From Pseudeuparius sepicola (lineage: Eukaryota; Arthropoda; Insecta; Coleoptera; Anthribidae): 64,000 nt of DNA. Shown here in pieces: positions 22,815 to 32,179 of the stretch. The number at the start of each line of letters is the position of its first letter. Positions within the stretch are counted from its first letter, which is position 1. Position numbers and translations under genes: made by a program. The DNA lies in the NCBI GenBank assembly GCA_963920635.1, contig OY987299.1, positions 19,085,401-19,149,400 on the forward strand, read 5' to 3'. Under the pieces are notes generated by a model that did no database searches, had not been told where the DNA came from, and was given only the letters and a program-made list of their open reading frames with translations.

Positions 22815-23692
22815 TTGAGTAAAAATGTGTTGTCGGACTTCCATTGTCTTTATTTATTTCTAAGCACGACTTTCGATCAGAACAAATCTCTGATCGCTTT
22901 AGAGTGAAAATGAGGAGTACAAGAAAGATATTGAGGTTATATAGACAATATTTGCATAATAATTAAACACTAATCCTAATCCGTGTTGGCGCCAATGGGT
23001 TTCCGCGGTTTTCCCCCGCCTTCTTGACCAGTGGGCGCCAAATGTTGGGAATGTCGAAACTGGCCTGGCTGAATGCTTGTTTGTTTTCTATATGGACTGC
23101 TTCTTTAAATTTTCTTCGGTACCAGTGGGGTTCCTTTTCGATGATTTTCGCATCCGACCAATTCATTCGGTGTTGATTGGTCCACACGTGTTCTGCTATT
23201 CCCGATCGTAAGGTCTCTCCGTTTTGGGTGTGCTTCTTATGTTCGGTCAGTCTTACGTCTAGAGGCCTCTTTGTTTCTCCTATATAAACTTGTCCACACT
23301 CGCAGGGAACCTCATATATACACTCTTTGTCACTGAAATGATTCGCTGGTTTTGTTTTTGCAAGTGTGGATCGGAGGGTGGAAGATGACTGGAAGAATGT
23401 TCGAACCTTGTATTGGCTGGCAATTCTTTTAATTTTCTCGGAGACACCCTTGATGTATGGTATAACCAGCTTCTTTTCTTGCCCCTCTTGCTCTTGGTTG
23501 CCTTTTGTCTTCGTGCATTTGGCGATTGAGTCTTCAATGGTTTTCAATGAGAATCCGTTGCCTAAGAGGTCCCTTTTGATGTTTCCGATTTCTTCTTTCA
23601 GTGCTCTTTCTGTGTTACATATTGTAGTTGCTCTTTGGTAGAGTGTTTTGATGATTCCCTTCTTTATTGATGTTGAGTGATTCGAATTGTAG
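22815..23692 (-). mobile_element. Penelope-like retroelement, 3' fragment
   Basis: The insert is flanked by a perfect 12-bp duplication, tgtcattgataa, at 22803-22814 and 23693-23704. The uninterrupted sequence survives in the other host copy near 20305-20316 in reverse complement, which proves the insertion. It carries the end of a Penelope-type reverse transcriptase and its GIY-YIG endonuclease on the minus strand, followed by a roughly 150-bp 3' tail. The upstream RT core is missing, as in a 5'-truncated retrotransposed copy. Confidence 0.9.
22963..23690 (-). pseudogene. Penelope-like RT thumb and GIY-YIG endonuclease, truncated at the amino end
   Basis: The frame is open upstream of the first ATG (23547) as far as about 23690, with residues SIKKGIIKTLYQRATTICNT typical of the region after the RT core in Penelope-like proteins. 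After a basic linker (about 60-110 residues in) comes the GIY-YIG module: CIYEVPCECGQVYIGETKR with the tyrosines and the catalytic arginine in RPLDVRLTEHKKH, then SGIAEHVWTNQHRMNW and EKEPHWYRRKFKEAVHIE, which supplies the conserved glutamate and asparagine-type region. In intact elements this endonuclease nicks DNA to prime reverse transcription. About the last third of a full protein remains, and it runs to its own stop, so the break is 5' truncation rather than decay. Confidence 0.9.
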
Positions 23693-24852
23693 TGTCATTG
23701 ATAAGTTCAAATTAAGGAAATGTGTTACTTGTAAAAATAAAATAAAACTAAAAGATAAAGAAGCTGTATGAACCAGGCATAATATGTGCTTGGTCTTCAA
23801 TTTAAATTATTTGTAAGAAATAATAAACGGTAATAAGTAAAGAAAATACTTTATTTCAGTTCCAAAATATATGAACGATTCCTTACAAATAGGTATAAAA
23901 ATATCAACATTTTCTTTCTTAAAGAACAGCCAAAAATATTTGGTTATAAAAAAGTTATATATTATAATATCGTACGAATTCGTAAGAAAAGTGTACCTAA
24001 CCACAAACACAAGAAATGCTTTATGTTAGGAGGTAATTTATACTTATACTGCGAAAGAGCATTTTCTTTCAAATTCGTACACTTTGATGAGACCAAACTA
24101 TTTCGTACAATTTCTCATACAATGTACTTAAGTAACTGTTGCCTTACAGAATTGTCCGCGTGAGACAAAAAGAAACTTCAAACGTTGCGACACACCGATT
24201 TAGTTAGATAGGCCTGTTCTCACAAGCACGCAAGCAGGTCCGAACTTAGTCGGAGCCAATCAGCAGGAATCAAAACAATCAGAACAGTCAGATAATTTAA
24301 AATCCGTCAATCAGAATCGCGACTGGTTTTTGATTTCGGTGAGAACAAACTAATATCAACACAGTCGATGAGTATAGGTTAGGGGCTATCCTCTCGGCTA
24401 TCACACAGTACCTTTCGTCGTCACATCGTCACATCTGCATATTCACACGTCACACAAACTGATAAGCTCCGTCGCGCAACACGTTCGACAAACAACTGAT
24501 GCCATGGCTTCGATTGCCTAAGATTTTACAGCCATAATTGGTGAAATACCTTCCTCCTCTCATCTACCTAACACGAACTTGTGCTAATACGTTCAATTTG
24601 ACACAGCTTAGTGCTAAGAGACACCGAATGGTGTTAAGGAACGCCGCGTGATGTAAACAAACACGAAGCCGTGTTAGAAATATAAAAATTTACACCCCTA
24701 AGTGTTAAAATTAACGAATTTGTTGTAGTGTGAATTTTACCAAATGAGGTTTGGTTAAGATATTTGGAATCCACCAATTTTCGTGTCAAATTTTCGCCAA
24801 ATTTCTTTCACCACTTACACGAAGAGGATTTACACAGATTTTTTTACTGTGT

Positions 24853-25149
24853 ACCACCTAACCTAACTGTGGAATTTTCTGCGATCAGATCAGATTACTT
24901 TTCTGATCGAGATCCAATCGGTAGTTCTTGGTTATGGAAAGTAGTTTCAAAGTTCTAAAGCAGAAAGCTACCACAAATATCATCAATAGTTTGATGTGAA
25001 TATTGCCTCACAACGACCCTGGACAATTTTTTATAAAATGTTCACAGTAAATCGTTGATAAAAAGTAGCACTAATATTACCATCGTTTGCGAGCTTTATG
25101 AAATTGGTGGCAATACACAGTGAGTTATTCAACGTAAATATTATTTTGG
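24853..25149. other. Intergenic DNA, nothing recognised
   Basis: A short stretch between elements with no gene. The word gatcagatcagattacttttctgatcgagatc forms an imperfect hairpin near 24880-24915. Confidence 0.35.
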
Positions 25150-26460
25150 TTACACTTTATAAATAAGGCCATGGTCTCAGTCATTTTTAGAGCTTTCCAA
25201 CGATATAATACTCGATATGGTTATTCAGAAAAATAAAAGAAAAAATCTAAAACGCTCTTTAATTGTACACTAGATTGTGACTGGTAAATATTTCATGTCA
25301 CTAGAATTCCGTAAGCGGCGGCCATATTGATATTATTGATAGGTGACCAGAGAAATCCTACTCCATTTTCTGTAGGTGACGGACGACAGAGCCGTAATCA
25401 GCAGAATTTACATTTTACGCACACGAATCCTAAATTTGAATAGATGGAAATTAACATTAAACTCCGTTCTTTGAAGCACAGAAAAAGGATATAGTTATAG
25501 TTTCTGTGTTTAAAGTTAGGTTAGAGCCACAGAAAATAAAAATTAAGGTTAGGCATATCTAACAAGTTCTGACATTTCTGCCAGATATGCTAAATACGCC
25601 CCTGGACGTCCTAGACGCTCCTCAAAACAATGCTGCCAAGCTTGGATTACCAAATTAAGAAAAATGTCATTTCTAGTGTACAATTAAAGAGCGTTTTTAG
25701 GTTAACTTTGGTTTCCATTAAAAAAAAAGTTTGTATCATATCTCGAAAATGGCAGCTGTCGCGGAAATTAGGACATGATAACCGCATTGGGGACACAATT
25801 CCCTGCAACTTTTGTATGTACCTACACTTTTTAGATGGATTAGAATAAATCCCACAAAACTGCAATCCTTTCCAATTTAACGCGCCTTGTGGATTTTTGA
25901 AAAAAAGTCGTGGATTATTAGATATTTAGAAAAAAAAACGAAATTTTGGCGTTTTATTCTAATCTATCTTGCTTCGTTGTTTCTGATTTTAGTTAAAAAG
26001 TGTAAATACCAAAGTTGGGAGAAAATTGTGTCCCCAATGCGGTTATCATGTCCTAATTTCCGCGACAGCTGCCATTTTCGAGATATGACACAAATTTTTC
26101 CTTTTTTTTAAATGGAAACCATAGTTATTTTCGTTACCTATTTTTCTGAATAACCATATAGAGTATTATATCATTGGAAAGATCTCAAAATGCCTGATTT
26201 TTTTAGAGACCAGGGCCAACTATGTTTTCCATTTAAAACACCCAAGTTTGTGTCATAGCTCGAAAATAGCAGCTGTCATGGAAAGTAGGACATGATAACC
26301 GCGCATTGGGAACACAATTCCTTCCAACTTTGGTATTGACACTTTTTATCTAAAATCAGAAACAACGTAGCTAGATGGATAGAATAAATCGCCAAAATTT
26401 CGTTTTTTCAAAATATCTAGTAAGCCATGACTTTTTCAAAAATCCACAAGAAGCATTAAA
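25150..26460. repeat. Composite inverted repeat: one unit in three copies, alternating orientation
   Basis: A unit containing gcagctgtcgcggaaattagg, then acatgataaccgc and ggggacacaattcc occurs forward at about 25735-25815, reversed at 26015-26100, and forward again at about 26245-26345 with more mismatches. Outer sequences also pair: the part around ataatactcgatatggttattcag (25200-25230) with 26135-26175, and gtgtacaattaaagagcg (25668-25690) with its complement at 25253-25275. Three open frames here (25647-25865, 25887-26111, 26375-26713) are products of this symmetry; two of them even translate the same IVSPMRLSCPNFRDSCHFRD string from opposite strands. Confidence 0.7.
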
Positions 26461-27349
26461 TTGGGCCCACAAAACTTCAATTCTTTCCCCACTTAACCTT
26501 CCTTCTATCTCCACTATTTTCCGAGATCATAAAAAAACTCACACTGTAGGTACTGGACATTCCATTAAAAAACGCAAGTTTAGTTTGCGTCTTAGAAACA
26601 CCCTGTATAATTCATTTTCTGACAACAGACCTGAAATCGAAAGAAAATCTTCTAAAAGTATTTACTTTTTCTCTATTGAAAAAAATAAAAAAGTTAACTG
26701 GTGGAATCCTTAGAGAATACCCCTGTACCTACTAATAGGAATATATGCCCTCTATTTCATGCATCTTTGCAAGAAATCCTCTTATTGAAATTCCCAGTAC
26801 AAAAGACAGGTGATCCCAGTGGACCTTCCCATCCTCCCAATGGAGATCCAGGCATATAATTAGTCCCTTAGCTAAAGCTACTACAGCTTCCCTTTCTGTT
26901 TCTCCCCCTCTGTTTGAAATTAAGGATTAAGTAAAAATACAAATTGTTCTTTGATAGATTATTTACGAATTGGTTGCATCACGTAATTATCCACCTTCCT
27001 TCCTACCTTCATTAACATCCTGGTGAGAAATTATAATACAGGTAATATTTTTACTCTCTCATTTATATTCGTAGTTTTTTATATCCACAGAAAACATATT
27101 TCTATAGTTAACTGCATGGATATGATTTCATATCCTTCCTAGTACTGATATTATTAAATCAAAATCAACCAGTTAAGTTTTCTCCGGTCCGTATTGATCT
27201 GTTGGAAAGTCAAGCAACTCTTTACTTTATTTTATTGCAAAACGTCATTGCGATCTGGCAAATTGTTTTCACCGATTATTCAAATATCCGTTTAGCATCT
27301 ACACAGGGTGTAAGTAAATACTAGCGAAAAAATTGAAGGGGTGATTCAC
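26461..27349. other. AT-rich intergenic DNA, nothing recognised
   Basis: No gene or paired repeat was found. A single acacagggtgt word at about 27301-27311 may be the start of another CAGGGTG-type fragment. Confidence 0.4.
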
Positions 27350-28960
27350 AATTTAAAGAGAAGAAAAAATCTATAAACATAGCCCCGAAAATGCTTAAAT
27401 TTTATTTTTGTTTTCTTCAAATAACTTTTGAAACAATCGTAATATTTGCAGGAAATTTGGTGTCAGGATGTAACTTGGGGCGAGGAATGAGCCATTCCTA
27501 TTAACATTTTTTTCTCGATATTTGGGCTTAGTTCATAATTTTTCCGCGAACCCCTTACAAAGTCTCAAAAAGTCTCCCAGTTGTTTCTAGGCAAAAAATT
27601 AGAATTGAAATTTGAAAATCGGGATCTTGCTGACGTCGGCAACAACTCCTACCAGGGTTCCTTTATGATTTCCGTCTAACTGATTTAATAGGCAGGTATA
27701 CTTCTTTTTTACTGGTGATAATGAATTAAAGTCAAGTAGTATTAAATCCCACCAGGTACCAGAATATCACATTTGAACAATTTTTTGTATTTCTTTAATA
27801 TATTTGCCTATCTATAGAAACAGCATCACATACCAAATATCAGCCTTCAAATCGCAATATTTAATTTGCAATAAATAATTAAAGTCGTGACCGCAAGCTA
27901 TTCATTTGAAGCGACACGAAAAGCGCGGGAATGGTTGTGACGTCACAGCGCCCGATCGATCAAGGCAGTGACAGGAGTGACAGCTACACAGAATTAGAGA
28001 AGGAAGAATGGAAGTTTAACGTCAAAATAAACAGTTCGGCGACCCATTTCCAGAGGGATCTGATGTAGGTCAAAAATAAGAACCGCCTAAAAGTTTAAAT
28101 TTAACATGCACTTCTTTAACTGAATGATGAGGTCCCGGGTTCAATCGCACAAGAAGTTTTTTTAATTATTACTGCGTTCTATCTCTTGTATATTTTATAA
28201 CTGATTATCATTTTTAGTAATAATTGGACAATGGTTATTATGAAGATTATTACTCACAATCTCAAAGTACTTACCTACCTACTACCTAATATGAAATTGT
28301 GAGCAGGAAAAATGTAATACTTACATTGCTCGATGCGTAAGATCTTTTTGGCCTCGGGGAGAGTTTTAAGATCCGAGGCAACACGGGCCTTAAACAACCT
28401 CCTCGGCCAAAAAAGTGCGCTTACGCATCTCGCAATGTAAATAACTATTTAGTTCAGCACACTCTTTGCAAACATTATCAACAATATCAAGACTATAATA
28501 AGACGGATAGACAAGGATGGGACGTTCTCGTTGATCTTTCTAAACAAAGCTTGCGTGGTGCTGTAGTTTTGATACATGTGCCGCCCATATTAGTTTATAC
28601 ATGGTGCCGCCGCCCACCAGAGGCGCCACCACCAACGAGCTACTTGACGTCACAACCAAGGAGGGCGTGTTACAAGGATGATTTGAATTATGCGGTTTTT
28701 GCTTATAATTATTACATAAAAATAAAAAATGAGTTTTTTGTGAACTGTGGTTCATTTAATGGCAATAAATTACGTTTGTGAGTAATATTTTTCAAATTTA
28801 ATTTTTGTGCAAGTTCCCCATTGTCAGCAAAATTGATCCACTGACAAATAAAATGTGGCCACCAAAAGTTACAATTTTTTATTGTGTTACGCCAAAAACG
28901 CATGAAATTATAATACTGAAAACGCATGGAAACTAATTTCATTTAAATTTTTTAACAAGG
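27350..28960. repeat. Dispersed repeat, copy uninterrupted by Harbinger
   Basis: Blocks of this stretch recur in the same order at 60270-60812 and 63582-63710: tcttgctgacgtc-gca, then cccaccaggtaccagaatat, then ccactgacaaataaaa with gccaccaaa-gtta, then tttcatttaaa-tttttta. Near 28887-28894 the sequence tgttacgcc is continuous, whereas at 60810 the TTA is duplicated around a Harbinger element. The family is unidentified, and copy 1 carries extra sequence including the fold-back at 28319-28441. Confidence 0.55.
28319..28441. mobile_element. Small fold-back MITE, about 123 bp
   Basis: The arms acttacattgctcgatgcg, continuing to ggcctcgg (28319-28358), and cctcggcc...cgcatctcgcaatgtaaa (28402-28441) are inverted with few mismatches, apart from a few extra bases on one side. 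It is non-coding, lies inside the dispersed repeat and is absent from the 60-kb copy. No clear target duplication was read. Confidence 0.65.
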
Positions 28961-29146
28961 ATATTACCTATAGGCCGATTAATATAATTCTTGTTTTTGT
29001 CTTATAAATGTTGTGTCTTGTCTTTTTTGCCAAAATATTGTATTCTTCGAAAAAATTGGACCAAATTGCATCAGAAGGGTCCTCTTGTACCAAGCCGTCT
29101 CTAATAGTACAATAAAGTTGTGCTTGGCTTACAGGTACAGGAGTCG

Positions 29147-29908
29147 CAAAAAAAATCCAAACAGGATGATTTTTTCAGGGCTGCTTATGGGGACTACCTC
29201 GTGAGTGTCCAACCAAAAAAACACACTCGAACTCCTGGTTACAATTCCACTAAAGCGGTGGTTTCCTGTACAATAGGGGTGGTTTCCTAAACATTTTTTT
29301 AGAGCAAAATGATCCTAATAAAAGTTGTAGGGTATCAAGGTTTGAACAACTTTCCCTCATAAAATTTGTTGTATCTCTAATACATAACGGAGTTACAGCG
29401 CATTACTTATATGACAAAAATTTCGCACGCTGCTTACAAAAAATTACTTTATAAAAAAATTTTAGGGGATGACCTTCTGGGCAAATTTTTCTTATATTTT
29501 TTTGTATCTTTAATACTTAGGTAATGATTTACAGGGCATTATATGACAAAAAATATAATGCCCTGTAAATCGTTAAGTATTAGAGACACAAAAATGTTGA
29601 CCAGAAGTTCATCGTATAAAACTTTTATTAAGACCATTTTTTTTGTAAAAAAATGTTTACAAGACCACCCCTGCAGCATGCGAAATTTTTGTCATATAAG
29701 TAAAGTAATGAGCTGTAACTCGTTATACTATACTTCGATCCCTTAAAACTTTTATTAGGGTCATTTTGCTCTAAAAAATGTTTAGGGAACCACCCTATAG
29801 CGCAATTATTCGTATCAGGAGTTCGAGTGTGATCTTTTGGTTGGACATTCAGGAGGCAGTCCCCAAGCAACCCTGAAAAAATCATCCCGTTTGGAATGTT
29901 TTTTTTTG
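29147..29908. mobile_element. Fold-back element with about 360-bp arms
   Basis: The left arm caaaaaaaatccaaacagg... is mirrored at the right end ...ccgtttggaatgttttttttt. Further in, cagggctgcttatggggact matches agtccccaagcaaccctg, and the centre is gcattatatgac...atataatgcc near 29536-29567. The subterminal CAGGATGATTTTTTCAGG resembles the ends of 7072-7872. It is non-coding; internal open frames (29543-29746, 29628-29885) mirror one another. Confidence 0.75.
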
Positions 29909-30023
29909 CAAAACTGACATCTTTAATGCACTATCAATTTTGACTAAAACAGAGAAGACCAGAATACAGAAAGTTCATCTTGTCAAATATGTCAAATGCG
30001 GAGCCCAACTTTAAACCTACAAT

Positions 30024-30205
30024 CGTTGACTGACCTATTAATAAGACTTCTCACGGCTATAGCTTCATGTCCTGGAAAACAGATTGCTCTGATGGCAACA
30101 ACAATGTGTTTTGCATTGTATTTTGTCTCCGGAAAGCGCATGGTGAGTTGAAAAAGTGTCAGGCGTGACAGCCGTGAGCAATCTTTATTAATACGTCAAC
30201 CAACG
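30024..30205. mobile_element. Small MITE with CGTTGACTGAC ends
   Basis: The arms 30024-30058 and 30170-30205 are inverted (cgttgactgacctattaata against tattaatacgtcaaccaacg, then cacggct / agccgtg). A second copy in reverse orientation is at 56197-56366, sharing internal words tgcattgtattttgtctccgg and gcgcatggtgag. It is non-coding. Confidence 0.7.
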
Positions 30206-30639
30206 CTACAATGGATCTTCTTTACCATAGTTTTAAATTAATGTATAATAAATGAAGAACGCAGTCTACTTCATAGTTTATTTTAACTCTCTGTATTCTG
30301 GTCTTCTCTGTGCTAAAAGTTAATTTTAGGGTATCTACGCCCACCCCGTAGTTTGTGTCCAACGTAATGTTGCTTTTATCGGCGATATTTTTGATTTTTT
30401 AAGAGAAACACATCATTTTGATAAAAAGTCAATACAAGATTTATATGTAGGTAAAAAAATGAGGGATTTATCTATATGTATCTCCATAATATACAATACG
30501 AGCAGAAAGAATAAACTGAGTAAAACTCGACTACCGGCGTCCTCGTGCAATATATGGCTAACATAATATGTAGGTATATACTCTTGTTGTACAAACCACA
30601 ATTTTTACTGCCATATGTATGTCTGATATTTTCTTTAGA
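30206..30639. other. AT-rich intergenic DNA, nothing recognised
   Basis: No gene or paired repeat found. The word tctgtattctggtcttctctg (about 30291) is an inverted match to cagagaagaccagaatacaga (about 29949), so the MITE lies inside a larger inverted pair about 320 bp across. Confidence 0.4.
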
Positions 30640-31850
30640 AAAATTTTCCACGCATAATAGCTGCTAAACGGATATTATTTCGATTATTTCCCTCATACTG
30701 CTTGCATCCAATAAGGTAGCTCCTTCCATAAAAATCCAACCAATGATATGCCTCTGCTAGCGATAATTTGCACTAGTGCAATTACCGGTAATTATCACTT
30801 CGTTGCTTAGCAACCGCGAATCTGTTGGATACAAACACGTACCTACTTCTTAAAGTTTGTGTGTTTCACACTGTTCTAAATTATGCAGCTTATAAATTAT
30901 GTTGCGGTATTATTAAGCATTATATCAATTAATTTATATAACTTTTACATTGCTAAATTCTTGTTATTTGGACCTCCGCCTCCGTTTAAATTTATGACAC
31001 ATTCAGAAAATAAACCAACGCTGACAGGGTGTAGGTATAATCGCATTTGCCTTGGATACCCAAGCCCAAGCGTCATGTTTGTTTACTCGAACCATCGAAT
31101 TGACAAGTACTTGTCAATTCAATGACTCGAAAGTTACAGTCGAAGCTGTCAATAAACTCGTTCAAAATTAGTCGTTTTGGAAATGTAAACATAGAAAAAA
31201 TCAATACAGAAATTATTAAGAGGGGGTTGCCGACAGCGAAAGTGACGTTAGATTTCGTATTTTTTTAAGTTGTATAGCATAAAATCTAATAACATTTTAC
31301 CTGGCAAAAATTTAGTACAAACATCTCTGGATTATTTTGAATCATAAGATCTTATAAGCATTGTTTTGATTTATAGGTTATGAAAACCTTGGGAAAAATA
31401 ATAATTCCAGTGCATATGCTTTTAAGATCTTATGATCAAAATGAAAACAGAGATGCATGTACTAAATTTTTGCCAGGTAAAATGTTATTAGATTTTATGA
31501 TATACAACTTAAAAAAATACGAAATCTAACGTCACTTTCGCTGTCGGCAACCCCCTCTTAAATCGTATTCATGAAATAATCTCGACAAATACCACTCGTG
31601 CCGGAAATTTTTCTAGATAATTTTATTCTCAAGCCCTATTTTGCCCATTAGCAAAATCACTCGTACAAATTGGGCTTTTATTTTCAGAGATAAAATCCCT
31701 TGAGCTTCGCTCTCGGTATTTTATCAGAAAACAAAAGCCCAATTTATACTCGTGATCTTTCTAGGCAAAATAGCGCTTTCGAAAAAATTATCGATAAAAT
31801 TTCCGGCACTAGTGATATTACACACGATAAACGGTGGAAATAATTTGACA
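30640..31850. mobile_element. Fold-back family, left-half copy interrupted by a MITE
   Basis: From ccctcatactgcttgcatcc (about 30690) this copy runs parallel to 42050-42790, including the 13-bp palindrome gttgcttagcaac (30802-30814) and the row of words ccgtttaaatttatgacaca, cgttcaaaatta and cactcgtgccggaaattt. The right arm of the 42-kb palindrome is mostly absent. At 31220 a MITE splits the sequence aattattaaatcg, which is intact in the other copy. Confidence 0.7.
31220..31557. mobile_element. Fold-back MITE, 338 bp, in TTAA/TA with a known empty site
   Basis: Inverted repeats of more than 100 bp begin GAGGGGGTTGCCGACAGCG and end with the complement. TTAA flanks both ends (31216-31219 and 31558-31561), whereas the paralogous sequence at 42541-42552 has a single TTAA. 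This fits a piggyBac-type TTAA duplication. Because TTAA contains TA, a TA duplication with an AGAGGGGG terminus (Tc1/mariner) explains the data equally well. It is non-coding. Confidence 0.88.
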
Positions 31851-32177
31851 GATCACATACTGGCATATTGGAATAAATTAATACATTCAAGGGTTGCTTG
31901 ATTTTCCACAGGCGCCGAGAAATCTGTGATTGGTTGATTTAGGTCTCATATCCTACCTAGGATGGATCTGACTACTCAATTCTGTAGACTGTGAAGAAAA
32001 CCACAAAAAATATCCACTTGGGAGTAGAATTTTTTTTTTCTGTGGATTAGACCCCAGGATAATAAATAATAAATTACTGGAAAGCCATTCCTTTTTCTAA
32101 GGCAAAAAATACTCATTCTCTTTCTGCGAACCCCTCCCTTGGGTGCCAGTTTCCAGTCTCGCATACTAAGTTTGATA
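31851..32177. other. Intergenic DNA, nothing recognised
   Basis: No gene or paired structure was found between the fold-back copy and the mariner-like element. Confidence 0.4.
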
Positions 32178-32179
32178 TA

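Larger units (their letters stand above)
22507..24851 (+). mobile_element. DNA transposon with GTGTTAA subterminal arrays, copy 2 (complete, with insertion)
   Basis: The ends CACAGTAAAAAATCCGG (22507) and ...GATTTTTTTACTGTG (to 24851) are inverted and each flanked by TA. Directly inside both ends are arrays of gtgttaaa/ttaacacc words over about 180-260 bp, some arranged as aacacggtgtt palindromes. Without the 878-bp Penelope insertion at 22815-23692 and one target duplication the element is about 1.46 kb. The interior holds no transposase motif. A TA target and short ends would fit IS630/Tc1/mariner, but with no transposase the superfamily is open. Copy 1 lies at 19190-20606 in reverse orientation. 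Confidence 0.8.

Noticed and set aside
25647..26111. Two frames with the same IVSPMRLSCPNF string, suggesting a protein family
   Set aside because: They are the two arms of an inverted repeat read from opposite strands, so the shared peptide is a consequence of the palindrome.
26375..26713. 112-residue open frame
   Set aside because: Its first third lies in the composite inverted repeat (25150-26460). No domain or codon bias was seen.
28125..28150. tRNA-like B-box gggttcaatcgc, possible tRNA gene or SINE
   Set aside because: No box A at a suitable distance, no acceptor stem and no cloverleaf could be drawn. A single box is too weak.
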